Part shown: piece by piece, positions 1 to 8,381 of the stretch
Layout: each line of letters starts with the position of its first letter
Numbering within the stretch: the stretch's first letter is position 1
NCBI GenBank assembly: GCA_005772955.1
Contig: SXID01000102.1
Span: forward strand, 1 to 60,954
DNA length: 60,954 nt
Direction of reading: 5' to 3'
From: Planctomycetia bacterium
Lineage (GTDB): Bacteria > Planctomycetota > Planctomycetia > Gemmatales > Gemmataceae
Made by a program: the position numbers and the translations under genes
The notes under the pieces: model-generated
The model's database searches: none
Told to the model about the DNA's origin: nothing
What the model saw: the letters and a program-made list of their open reading frames with translations, nothing else

Positions 1-111
1 AAGGCTCAACGCCAGGAGGGTTCCTTCGGAACAATGAAGCTCTCACCCATCGCCAAAAAGTTACAGAAACTCATCGACGGGGAAGACGCGAACTCGGCCG
101 AACGCGGCTGA
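1..111 (+). CDS. Possible C-terminal end of a gene entering from the left edge
   Basis: Frame 1 is open from the first base to a TGA at 109-111 and ends in a charged stretch (AKKLQKLIDGEDANSAERG). It could be the last 36 residues of a gene that begins outside the window, or a short reading frame from the ATG at 34. It would overlap the 3' end of the convergent hydrolase by about 50 bases. Too little is visible to name a family. Confidence 0.3.
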   Translation, partial: KAQRQEGSFGTMKLSPIAKKLQKLIDGEDANSAERG

Positions 112-1119
112 GTTACAAGTCCACAGCGCAAGCCCCTCTTCCACAGGCTTCACGAAGCAGAACAGATCATCGATCACGCGCCCGGTAGCGAACACGGTGT
201 GCTTGCCGTCGTTCGCTTCGCGTCGGTCGAGGAATCCCGGCTTGCCGCGACGACCGACCGGTTCCGGCTTCGTCTTGCACACCTCTTCAACGAACGCTCG
301 CGTCTCCTTGATCACGTCCTCCGTCACGCGCATGTGACCCTTCTTCTCGTACTCCACGAACTTGTGCGGTGCCTTCGCCTTCGCGAGCGCGTCGGCCATG
401 TCCTTCGCCTGCTGGATCGGTACCGAACTGTCATTGTCGGAGTGCAGAATCAGCATCGGCTTTGTCTTCGCGCCGATGTGTCGGATGGGCGAAGCAGCTC
501 GCCGCGCTTCGAGTTGATCACCGGTCGCGGGCTTCCAGAGGTTCCCCCACGAGAGCTTTTCCAACTCATACGGTGCGGACAGACTGATCACTCCGCGGAT
601 GTCATTGGAGGACTTCTCCCAGCCACCGGTGCGGGGGAACGTGCCGTCGCCCAGCGTGGCCGCGAGCGACACAAGGTGCCCGCCTGCGGACATGCCGATG
701 AGGAAGATCCGCTCCTTGTCGATGGGGTACTTGTCCGCGTTGGCGTGAAGCCAGCGGATCGCGCACTGCAAATCCTGATAGCAAGCCGGCGGCGCGGTGC
801 AGCCGGCCAACCGGTAGTCGATCGTGCTTGCGAAGAAGCCGAACCCGGCCCACTGCTCGACGTTGATGGCACCTTGGCCCGGGTCGTTTCGGTGACTCGC
901 GACCCAGCGCCCCCCGTGAACCGAGAGGATCACCGGGAACGGCCCCTTGCCCTCAGGATAGGCGACGTCGGCCAGCAACCCAGCCCCGTGAACCTTCCCG
1001 TAAACCACGTCCTTCTTGACGACAACCTTGGGCGGCTGCCCGTTGGCGCGCCCGCCCAGAGCAAGACCCAGCAACATCCCAAACACGACGAGGCAGTTAG
1101 TCCGTCGTAGGCGGCGCAT
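61..1119 (-). CDS. Secreted alpha/beta hydrolase (BD-FAE/esterase-like)
   Basis: A 352-residue exported hydrolase. The start at 1119 gives an Arg-rich n-region and a hydrophobic signal peptide (residues 1-26); upstream in-frame codons have no protein character. The oxyanion HGG motif is at 68-70, the nucleophile elbow GMSAGG at 142-147 (Ser144), the acid is probably Asp228 or Asp230 in the segment LHSDND, and the base is His262 (KKGHMR). These fit the BD-FAE/esterase branch of the alpha/beta hydrolases, which acts on ester bonds; the substrate cannot be read from sequence. The last 70 residues, after the normal fold end near 285, form an unusual tail. The gene lies just downstream of the PQQ-propeller gene on the same strand (28-base gap), so the two are probably co-transcribed. 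Confidence 0.85.
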   Translation of the reverse strand: MRRLRRTNCLVVFGMLLGLALGGRANGQPPKVVVKKDVVYGKVHGAGLLADVAYPEGKGPFPVILSVHGGRWVASHRNDPGQGAINVEQWAGFGFFASTIDYRLAGCTAPPACYQDLQCAIRWLHANADKYPIDKERIFLIGMSAGGHLVSLAATLGDGTFPRTGGWEKSSNDIRGVISLSAPYELEKLSWGNLWKPATGDQLEARRAASPIRHIGAKTKPMLILHSDNDSSVPIQQAKDMADALAKAKAPHKFVEYEKKGHMRVTEDVIKETRAFVEEVCKTKPEPVGRRGKPGFLDRREANDGKHTVFATGRVIDDLFCFVKPVEEGLALWTCNSAAFGRVRVFPVDEFL

Positions 1120-1147
1120 TGAGGTACCCTCGGCATGAGGCGCGGTG

Positions 1148-2386
1148 TTACTTTTTCGTCTCGATACACCAGAGGTTCTTGAAGGTCCGAATGAAGATCT
1201 GGCCGTTGGAGATCGCGATTGAGGCGTTTGTGTTCTCGCCAGCGGCGAGTGCGTTGGTCGCGAGGATTTCAAACTTCGGACTCGCAGCGAGGACGAGCGT
1301 CTCGCTGTTGCGCATGAGCATGTAGAGCCGGCCGTCGGCGTGAACCAGTGAACCCCACGTCGTTCCTTTGAGTTTGGCCTCGTCTTTCCACAGGTCGTTC
1401 CCGGTCGTCAATTCATAGCAATGCGCGAGGGCGTTCTCATCGATCATGTAGCAATGCTCACCGACGATGACGCCGGTACCGACGCGTTGGCTCGCTGGCT
1501 TCTTGTGCAGCCACAACCGGTCCTTCGTGATGTCGCCCGCGCCGCCCAGTTTCACCGCGATCGCGTCCCCGCCGTAACCGGACATGCCGACGACAACGTT
1601 GTTCGCGAACAGCGGCGAGGTGTAGACGTAACTCGTCATTCCCTTGCAGACCCAGAGTTCCTTGCCTGTCTTCGGGTCGAAGCCCTTCACGTGCGGTCCC
1701 ATCCCGAGTATGAGCTGGTCCTTGCCATCCACCTTGGTGATGATTGGCGTGCCCCACGAACCGTCTTTCTCGTCATGTTCCCAGACCGTCTTGCCGGACT
1801 TCTTGTCCACCGCGAGGAGAAAGTTGCGGTCCTTCGGGTTCTTGTTCGGTCCGCACCAGAGGATCGCGAGATCGCCATGCAACACCGGTGACGCCCCGCT
1901 CCCGAACTCGTGTTCCCACTTGCCGAGATCCGTTCGCTTCCACAGTTCTTTCCCCTCGAAGTCGTAGCAGTACATCCCAGCCGAACCGAAACTGACCACC
2001 ACGCGCTCGCCGTCGGTCACAGCTGAGGCGTTCGTGTACGAGATGCCGCCCCAGTTCCTTTCCTTCTCCGCGTAGGTCACGTCCTTCTGCCAGCGCACCT
2101 TGCCGTTGGCACGCGCGAGGCAGATGAGACTGCGCTCGGTGCCGTCCTTGTTCGCCTGTGTGAGAAAGATGTTGTCGCCCCAGGTGATCGGGGTGGAGTT
2201 ACCGGGGTTCGCGAGCGACACCTTCCACTTCACGTTTTCCTGAGCCTTGCCGCCCCACTTGAGTGGAAGGTTCTTCTCCTCGGAGTGCCCCTGCCCCGTC
2301 GGACCGCGCCACGCAGGCCAGTCGGCCGCGAACAACGTCGTTCCGACTGAAATCATCAGCACGAGAGAGACAACGATTCGCTTCAT
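1148..2386 (-). CDS. Secreted PQQ-like beta-propeller repeat protein
   Basis: A 412-residue protein with signal peptide (KRIVVSLVLMISVGTTLFA) and repeated propeller blades, each with a G-x-x-x-W core (GKVRWQKD, GKELWKR, GKTVWEHD, GKELWVCK). This is the BamB/PQQ-dehydrogenase-like propeller fold, but no dehydrogenase active-site region is seen, so a structural or binding role in the periplasm is more likely than catalysis. In planctomycetes such proteins are abundant and mostly uncharacterised. The start at 2386 was chosen because the signal peptide begins there; the upstream in-frame extension is non-coding in character. It is the first gene of a probable two-gene unit with the hydrolase. Confidence 0.9.
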   Translation of the reverse strand: MKRIVVSLVLMISVGTTLFAADWPAWRGPTGQGHSEEKNLPLKWGGKAQENVKWKVSLANPGNSTPITWGDNIFLTQANKDGTERSLICLARANGKVRWQKDVTYAEKERNWGGISYTNASAVTDGERVVVSFGSAGMYCYDFEGKELWKRTDLGKWEHEFGSGASPVLHGDLAILWCGPNKNPKDRNFLLAVDKKSGKTVWEHDEKDGSWGTPIITKVDGKDQLILGMGPHVKGFDPKTGKELWVCKGMTSYVYTSPLFANNVVVGMSGYGGDAIAVKLGGAGDITKDRLWLHKKPASQRVGTGVIVGEHCYMIDENALAHCYELTTGNDLWKDEAKLKGTTWGSLVHADGRLYMLMRNSETLVLAASPKFEILATNALAAGENTNASIAISNGQIFIRTFKNLWCIETKK

Positions 2387-2510
2387 GGTGTGCTCCGAGG
2401 CGGGCGCGGTTGAGGTCGCACCATCGGCAGGTGGGAAATTGGTCGCGGGCGATTGAGGCGGGATAACCCGGTATACCACGAGCGAACACCGAACGCCAGA
2501 GCCTACAAAA

Positions 2511-2583
2511 GTAGTAGTCACACTCCGTGTGCCGTCGCTTCACACGTGTTGTCGAGACGGCACACGGAATGCGACTAGTACGT
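2511..2583. repeat. Long imperfect inverted repeat
   Basis: Two arms of about 28 bases (2511-2538 and roughly 2556-2583) share the core TCCGTGTGCCGTC and its complement with only a few mismatches, around a loop containing CACACGTG. It lies in the intergenic region upstream of the PQQ-propeller gene. It could be a dispersed palindromic element, the remnant of a mobile element, or a strong transcript hairpin. No target-site duplication was recognised. Confidence 0.6.
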
Positions 2584-2665
2584 TGGGAACTCACTTCACC
2601 CGACAACCAGCCGACCTGCTAGCGTCGAGGTGACGAGCACATCACACGAAAGTAGGGAAAAATCG

Positions 2666-2693
2666 TTGCGTCCGATAATGCGCGTGATAGAAT
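2666..2693 (+). promoter_or_regulatory. Candidate sigma-70-like promoter
   Basis: TTGCGT (2666-2671) and TAGAAT (2688-2693) are separated by 16 bases. It would transcribe rightwards into a stretch without a long gene that ends at the hairpin at 3083. Sequence match only. Confidence 0.3.
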
Positions 2694-3082
2694 GCCAGTG
2701 GAGAATCGGTCGGCGGTCGGCCCCACCGATTCCGCACTTCAGCCCAGCCGACGGTGAGGAGCACCCCTATGTTTGGTGCTACTGTCCACCCCTCCGATTC
2801 GGAGTCGCCGCCGGGCAACTAACGGCTGACCGCCGTACGGGTCACTGTGGGAAATTGCAACAAGTTTCCGAGCCGAGCGGTGTCATTCCGGCTCTCCCCA
2901 CTCGGCAAAGTTTGGTAGCCCACGACCCACACGCGGCAGCCTCACGGCGATACCGATCCGATCTGATTTCACAACTTGCGCCGGAATACCTAACTCGGTC
3001 ATCGAGCTGAGGTCATACGACCGTCCTGCGTTCGCGTGCCAACGGGGTCACACCCAAGGCCACCCGACCGGGAACCTAAAGC
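2694..3082. other. Stretch without a convincing gene
   Basis: No reading frame here has coding character. A well-formed ribosome-binding site (GGTGAGGAG, 2751-2759) precedes an ATG at 2770, but that frame stops after about 17 codons (MFGATVHPSDSESPPGN). With the promoter at 2666 and the hairpin at 3083 this could be a decayed gene, a leader peptide or a non-coding RNA. Confidence 0.35.
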
Positions 3083-3120
3083 AGCCTGGGTACTGGATCA
3101 GCAGCACCCAGGCTCATTTC
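3083..3120 (+). terminator. Hairpin, possible terminator
   Basis: AGCCTGGGT (3083-3091) pairs perfectly with ACCCAGGCT (3106-3114) across a 14-base loop, followed by a weak T-containing tail. No annotated gene ends here, so it may close an unrecognised transcript. Confidence 0.4.
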
Positions 3121-3234
3121 GTTTCGCACCGCTTCGCACACCAAGTCGCGTACCAGGGCGCAAGGCAAAAGGTAGTGGCTTTCGGCGTGCCTGCGCGGTA
3201 GCGTTCACATCCCCTGCCCCGAGAGACACTCCAA

Positions 3235-3984
3235 ATGCTCACGATTCTTCTTCTCGCCGCACCTGCCCTCCCGGCGGCCGACCCACCGAAACGCGACTGG
3301 GAAACAGTTGAACTCGTCGGCACCGCGTCCGAGTGGTGGTACAGCCGCAACTACCGGTCTTATTACTGGCGTGAAGACTTCACCTTCCTGTTGAAGGAAG
3401 ACGGCACCGGCAAAATGTGGCGGATCATCTCGCGCGAGCCGACGCCCAACTACGAGTTCCGAATGGGCACCACCTACACCGGGTTGGAGGTGGACTGGAA
3501 GAAGCCGCAGCGCGTGAAGGTGGTCGGCGTGAAGGCGATCGACCGGATCCCGGCGGACTTCTACGACCTAAAACTCGACGACGCTAACCTCGCGACCGCG
3601 CTCGTGCTGTCCGTAGAAACGGCCCCGAAAACGTGGAAGGAGTACTACGTCAACAACTGGTTCCACAAGTGGGGCGACAAGGCCGACAAGACGATTCACG
3701 CGATCTACGCGGACAAGAAAGCGCCCTACGACATCTACGGTTTCGTGGACGGACAGGGTGCCCCGTTCGACAAGAAGTCGCGTGAGATCATCGACATGCA
3801 CAAGGGGAGGTACACAACCTTCCACGGCATCGTGAAGACCGCGAAGGGCACGGATTTCGGCTACGAAATCGAGCTGGTCGACCTGATCGGCAAGAACACG
3901 AAGTCCGGCGGGCACACGGTCCTCTTCGGCGACGCGAAGACGATCCCGCGCCTCGACAACAAGAACCCCCCACCGAAAAAGTAA
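3235..3984 (+). CDS. Exported protein of unknown function
   Basis: A 249-residue protein opening with a short signal peptide (MLTILLLAAPALPAA). The mature part is rich in aromatic and charged residues (SEWWYSRNYRSYYWREDF; EYYVNNWFHKWGDKADK) and ends in a Pro/Lys tail (NKNPPPKK). No catalytic motif or known family was recognised. It is probably periplasmic or cell-surface and precedes the CRTAC1-like gene, separated by a REP-like pair, so co-transcription is uncertain. Codon use matches its neighbours, which supports it being real. Confidence 0.7.
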   Translation: MLTILLLAAPALPAADPPKRDWETVELVGTASEWWYSRNYRSYYWREDFTFLLKEDGTGKMWRIISREPTPNYEFRMGTTYTGLEVDWKKPQRVKVVGVKAIDRIPADFYDLKLDDANLATALVLSVETAPKTWKEYYVNNWFHKWGDKADKTIHAIYADKKAPYDIYGFVDGQGAPFDKKSREIIDMHKGRYTTFHGIVKTAKGTDFGYEIELVDLIGKNTKSGGHTVLFGDAKTIPRLDNKNPPPKK

Positions 3985-3986
3985 GA

Positions 3987-4080
3987 GTAGGTCACTCGCA
4001 CCGCGAGTAACCATTTCCAACGTCTTCACTTCAATTGAGGAGAATTGACGACTCGCGGAGCGAGTCGCCTACTCTTGAGA
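3987..4080. repeat. Paired REP-like palindromes, copy 1
   Basis: A forward unit (3987-4012, GTAGGTCACTCGC then ACCGCGAGTAAC) faces a reverse unit (4048-4080) whose complement reads CAAGAGTAGGCGACTCGC then TCCGCGAGTC. Each unit is itself a palindrome around ACTCGC..GCGAGT. The spacer is about 35 bases. The same arrangement recurs at 5714-5813, on the other side of the CRTAC1 gene. Confidence 0.75.
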
Positions 4081-4086
4081 ACACCC

Positions 4087-5622
4087 ATGCGTACTCTCCT
4101 CGCGCTGTTGCTCCTGCCCGCGGTCGCACACGCGGCGGCACCGGTGTTCACCGACGCGTCGAAGGACTCCGGGCTGCGGATCGCGGAAAAGACCGGCGTC
4201 GGCGGCACCAACCCGCACGCGGTCGCGGTCGCGGACTACGACAACGACGGGTTACACGACGTGATCATCCTCACGTTCGGCAAGCCGCACGTGTACTACT
4301 TCCGCAACCTCGGCAACCTCAAGTTCGCGGACGTGACCAGTGGCTCCGGACTGGAGAGCTTCGAGGGCGACGGAACCGGCATAGCGGTCGCCGACTTCGA
4401 CCGCGATGGACACCTTGACGTGTACTGCACTTCTCTGCGCAAGGGCGCGAGCCGCCTCTACCGCAACACCGGGAAAGGCAAGTTTGAAGACGTGAGCGAA
4501 CAGGCCGGCGTGCTGGTGAAAGGCGCGGCGCGGTCGTGCGCGTGGAGCGACATCGACGCCGACGGGCGCCCCGACCTCTACGTAACGCGACCCGACGGCG
4601 CGAATCTGCTGTTCCGCAACACTGGGAAGGGCACGTTCACCGACATCGCGCGCGACGCGGGGGTAGAGTTGGCCGACCGGCACTCGCTCGGTTGCGCGTT
4701 CGGTGACATCGATGGCGATGGCAAGGACGACCTGTTCGTGACCAACTACCACTCACAAGTCAGCACACTGTTCAAGAACCTCGGTGGGGGAAAGTTCAAA
4801 GACACCACGAAGGACGCGGGCGTGGACCGGCCCGCGTCGTCGGTCGGGTGCGTGTTCGCGGACGTGTTCAACCGTGGCCGACTCGACCTCTACGTTTCCA
4901 CGGACTCGTGGCTCAGCGGTGCCAACTACACCGAAGAACAACTCCTGAGGATGAAGAAAACCGTTGAGCCGAACCTTCTCTACACCAATGACGGGAAAGG
5001 CACGTTTCGCCCACTCGCAGAGCCGCTGTTCGCGCACAAGTCGCTGGGGCACGACATCGCGATCGAAGACTTCGATCACGACGGTTGGCCCGACGTGTAC
5101 GTCGGCATCGACGCGGAAAGCGGCAACAAGTGGGCGACGAGCAAGGGCGGCAACCCGCTCTGGACGCGGCCTGCTGGCAAGACGTGGAAGGAAGTGAGCA
5201 AGGACTGGGGCGTGAAGATAGAAGCGAACTGCGTCTGCGTCCCGGCCGCGGACTTCGACAACGACGGCGACCTCGACCTGCTGCTGATCAACTTCTATTC
5301 GCAGCCGGTGCTCTTGCGGAACGAAACGAACGACAAGAACTGGCTGCGTGTCAGCGCAACTGGGTCCGCGAGCAGCAAGGACGGGATCGGTGCGAAGGTG
5401 TCCGTGTTCGCGATGGAAGACGGCAAGAAGCGGCTCGTCGGCTACCGGCAGATCCAATCCGGGGCGGGCTACTGTCGCTGCTCTCCACTGGAGGCGCACT
5501 TCGGACTGGGGAAAACCCCCGTGGCCGGCTATCGCGTGGAGGTCACTTTCCCCGCGACCGGGAAGGTCGTCGCGAAGGACAACGTCAAACCGGGCCAGCG
5601 GTTCGCGGTAAGTGAGGAGTGA
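4087..5622 (+). CDS. CRTAC1 family protein (FG-GAP/VCBS repeats, ASPIC/UnbV C-terminus)
   Basis: A 511-residue exported protein. The ATG at 4087 gives a clean signal peptide (RTLLALLLLPAVAHAAA). It has at least six repeats with calcium-binding loops of the form D-x-D-x-D-G-x-x-D (ADYDNDGLHD, ADFDRDGHLD, SDIDADGRPD, GDIDGDGKDD, EDFDHDGWPD, ADFDNDGDLD), the FG-GAP/VCBS pattern of a beta-propeller. The C-terminus (SKDGIGAKVSV, VEVTFPATGKV) matches the ASPIC/UnbV domain typical of the CRTAC1 family. The likely role is extracellular binding or adhesion; the ligand is unknown. Paired REP-like palindromes lie on both sides. Confidence 0.92.
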   Translation: MRTLLALLLLPAVAHAAAPVFTDASKDSGLRIAEKTGVGGTNPHAVAVADYDNDGLHDVIILTFGKPHVYYFRNLGNLKFADVTSGSGLESFEGDGTGIAVADFDRDGHLDVYCTSLRKGASRLYRNTGKGKFEDVSEQAGVLVKGAARSCAWSDIDADGRPDLYVTRPDGANLLFRNTGKGTFTDIARDAGVELADRHSLGCAFGDIDGDGKDDLFVTNYHSQVSTLFKNLGGGKFKDTTKDAGVDRPASSVGCVFADVFNRGRLDLYVSTDSWLSGANYTEEQLLRMKKTVEPNLLYTNDGKGTFRPLAEPLFAHKSLGHDIAIEDFDHDGWPDVYVGIDAESGNKWATSKGGNPLWTRPAGKTWKEVSKDWGVKIEANCVCVPAADFDNDGDLDLLLINFYSQPVLLRNETNDKNWLRVSATGSASSKDGIGAKVSVFAMEDGKKRLVGYRQIQSGAGYCRCSPLEAHFGLGKTPVAGYRVEVTFPATGKVVAKDNVKPGQRFAVSEE

Positions 5623-5713
5623 TTCGCCACATCCGGTTTGAGTTTTCCGGCGCTCTCCACTACATTTTGAATCAGCGAACCCACCGCGCCGGTACTACTG
5701 TACTCTTGCAGTT

Positions 5714-5813
5714 CAAGGTAGGTCACTTGCTCCGCGAGTGACACCTTTGGGACGGCCGAGCGCACCGCGGGCAACCCATCGCGCAACTCGCGGAGCGAGT
5801 TGCCTACCTTGAG
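5714..5813. repeat. Paired REP-like palindromes, copy 2
   Basis: A forward unit (5714-5745, CAAGGTAGGTCACTTGC then TCCGCGAGTGAC) faces a reverse unit (5783-5813) whose complement reads CTCAAGGTAGGCAACTCGC then TCCGCGAGTTGC. Orientation, spacing (about 37 bases) and consensus agree with the pair at 3987-4080. Confidence 0.75.
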
Positions 5814-5879
5814 ATGCAATGAGCCAATAGACTCCAACCGGTCTTATAGCTCACTCGCCTGCCGCCACCCGGAGAACTC

Positions 5880-8318
5880 ATGGCGTTGCGACCCGTCCTT
5901 TTCGCACTCGTCGCAATGGCGACCGCGGCCAGTTTCGCCGCCGGTTGGTTCGTCGCGGTCAACGGGAAGTCGGCAACCGTCACCGCGAACACGGTTCCCG
6001 TACACGCGAAGGCACCGGCCGCTGTACCAACCGATGACCCGAAGGCGAAGGCCCCACCCTCGAACCTCCCACCCGCAGACGACACCTACAAGACCAAGAT
6101 TCTGCCGTTCCTCCAGAAGTACTGCGTGGACTGCCATCAAGGCGACAAGCCAAAGGGCGGGTTGGCGCTGGACGGCTACGTCAGCGAGGCGCACGCCCGC
6201 AAGGATCGCAAGAACTGGGGCGCGATGCAGCACGTCATCGCAAGCGGCGAGATGCCGCCGTCCGAGGCGAAGAAAACACCAAAGCCGACCAAGGAAGAGA
6301 AAGAGTTTATCTTCTCCTGGATTGAGAATTCGCTCAACAAGGTTGATTGCTCACCGGACAAACCCAAAGACCCTGGTCGTGTTACCATCAGGCGGCTCAA
6401 CCGCGCCGAGTACAACAACACCATCCGCGACCTCTGCGCCGTGGACTTCAAGCCCGCCGAAGAGTTCCCGTCCGACGATGTTGGCTACGGCTTCGACAAC
6501 ATCGGTGACGTGCTCTCGTTCCAACCCATTCTGATGGAGAAGTACCTCGCAGCCGCAGACAAGATCCTCTCGACCGCGATCAACATCCCCGAAGCAGTGA
6601 AGAGTTCCAAGCAGGGGTACCGTCCGCAAAACATCCTCGTGATTCCACGCGACGCGAAGTCCAAAGACCCCGGCGTGAAGATCCTGTTCAAGTCGGAAGG
6701 CTCCGCGTTCCTTGAGAAGTTCAACTTCGCGGCCGAGGGTGAGTACATTGTGCGGTTCCGTGGAACCGGTACGAAGGTCGGTACCGACTTCCCCAAGGCG
6801 ACCATTCGCGTCGATGGCAGAGACATCAAGACGTTCACCGTGGATGCGGAGCCCGGCAAGCCCAAGACCTACGAGGTAACCGCGAAATTCACTGCGGGCG
6901 AGAAGCGTGTCGCGGTCGCGTTCACGAATGCGTTCGAGGACAAAGACGCCAAGAAGTTTCGCGAGTTCGGGCTGGACCTGATCGAGATCGAAGGGCCGTC
7001 CAACCCGGTCCCGCCACCGGAATCGGCTTCTGTGAGATTGCTCCTCGTCGCGCGCCCGAGCGCCAGCACGGATGCCCGCACCGCGGCAGAAAAAGTGCTG
7101 TCGAACTTCGCCCGTCGCGCCTACCGCCGGCCCGCGAAGCCAGAGGAAGTGTCGCGGCTGGTGAAACTTTTTGAACTTGCGACCAAGCAGGGCGAGTCGT
7201 TCCACAACGCGCTCAAACTCCCGATGAAGGCGGTGTTGGTGTCGCCGCACTTCCTCTACCGCATCGAGGAAGACCCAAAGAACCCCGCTGACGTGCGCAC
7301 GATCAACGACTTCGAGTTCGCGACGCGCCTCTCGTACTTCCTGTGGTCGAGCATGCCGGACGACGAACTATTCGCGCTCGCTGCGAAGGGCGAATTGCGG
7401 AAACCCGGCACGCTCGAAGCACAAGTAAAGCGGATGCTGAAAGACCCGAAGTCGAAGGCGCTCTCGGAGAACTTCGCGGGTCAGTGGCTGCAACTTCGCA
7501 ACCTCAAGACGCTCACACCCGACAAGGGGTACTTCCCGGGTTGGGACGCTGCGCTCCGCGACGCGATGGTGACGGAAGCGGAATCGTTCTTCGAGTACGT
7601 CGTGCAGAACGACCGCCCCATACTAGACTTCCTCGACGCGGACTACACGTTCGTGAACGGGCGGTTAGCGGAGCACTACGGTATTCCCGACGTGAAGAGC
7701 AGCGAGTTCCGCAAAGTGAAGTTGCCCGATACGCGGCGTGGCGGCATTATCACGATGGCAAGCACGCTTACCGTGACCTCGAACCCGACCCGCACCAGCC
7801 CGGTGAAACGCGGAAAGTGGATTCTCGAAAACGTGCTCGGGACTCCTCCGCCACCACCGGCACCGGACGTGCCCGAACTGCCGCCCACCGGAGAACTAAA
7901 AGGCACGCTGCGTCAACAGATGGAACAACACCGGGCCGACCCGAAGTGCGCCGTCTGCCACAACAAACTCGACCCGCTCGGCTTCGGGTTGGAGAACTTC
8001 GACGGCATCGGCGGCTGGCGCTCCCAGGACAATAAGAAAGACATCGACTCGACGGGCGAACTTCCTGGCGGGCTGAAGTTCAACGGTCCCGGCGAACTGC
8101 GGAAGGTGTTACTCGGCAAGGCCGACCAGTTCCGGGGATGTTTCGCGGAAAAATTGCTTACCTTCGGCCTGGGTCGCGGGTTAGAGTATTACGATAAGTG
8201 CGCTCTCGACGATATTGTGAAGTCGTCGAAAGCCGATGGCGATAAGTTCTCGGCGCTGGTTCTGGCAGTCGTGAAGAGCGACCCGTTCCAGAAGCGGAAG
8301 GGCAAACGAAGCGAGTAA
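5880..8318 (+). CDS. Planctomycete multidomain cytochrome-like protein (DUF1587/DUF1595/DUF1592/DUF1588/DUF1585)
   Basis: An 812-residue exported protein. In order: signal anchor (about 1-28); a c-type-cytochrome-like segment with CVDCH (from Cys82) and the GDKPKGG motif; DUF1587-like (about 160-230, IRRLNRAEYNNTIRDL); a beta-rich carbohydrate-binding-like region (about 260-375); DUF1595-like (about 405-440, FARRAYRRP); DUF1592 (about 460-600, FEFATRLSYFLWSSMPDDEL); DUF1588 with a second CxxCH (CAVCH, near 690); and DUF1585 at the end (LLTFGLGRGLEYYDKCALDD). This order is the planctomycete family; its biochemical role is not established, though two CxxCH motifs imply covalent haem and electron transfer outside the cytoplasm. 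It is 63 bases upstream of its usual partner, the DUF1552 gene. Confidence 0.93.
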   Translation: MALRPVLFALVAMATAASFAAGWFVAVNGKSATVTANTVPVHAKAPAAVPTDDPKAKAPPSNLPPADDTYKTKILPFLQKYCVDCHQGDKPKGGLALDGYVSEAHARKDRKNWGAMQHVIASGEMPPSEAKKTPKPTKEEKEFIFSWIENSLNKVDCSPDKPKDPGRVTIRRLNRAEYNNTIRDLCAVDFKPAEEFPSDDVGYGFDNIGDVLSFQPILMEKYLAAADKILSTAINIPEAVKSSKQGYRPQNILVIPRDAKSKDPGVKILFKSEGSAFLEKFNFAAEGEYIVRFRGTGTKVGTDFPKATIRVDGRDIKTFTVDAEPGKPKTYEVTAKFTAGEKRVAVAFTNAFEDKDAKKFREFGLDLIEIEGPSNPVPPPESASVRLLLVARPSASTDARTAAEKVLSNFARRAYRRPAKPEEVSRLVKLFELATKQGESFHNALKLPMKAVLVSPHFLYRIEEDPKNPADVRTINDFEFATRLSYFLWSSMPDDELFALAAKGELRKPGTLEAQVKRMLKDPKSKALSENFAGQWLQLRNLKTLTPDKGYFPGWDAALRDAMVTEAESFFEYVVQNDRPILDFLDADYTFVNGRLAEHYGIPDVKSSEFRKVKLPDTRRGGIITMASTLTVTSNPTRTSPVKRGKWILENVLGTPPPPPAPDVPELPPTGELKGTLRQQMEQHRADPKCAVCHNKLDPLGFGLENFDGIGGWRSQDNKKDIDSTGELPGGLKFNGPGELRKVLLGKADQFRGCFAEKLLTFGLGRGLEYYDKCALDDIVKSSKADGDKFSALVLAVVKSDPFQKRKGKRSE

Positions 8319-8381
8319 CGTCCACCCACCGCCCCTCGCGGGCACAATTCCCTCCACACGAAGACGCGGAGCACGTTGTCC

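Noticed and set aside
2630-3010. A 126-codon frame on the plus strand in the gene-free stretch
   Set aside because: No ribosome-binding site at its start, no coding-type codon bias and no recognisable domain.
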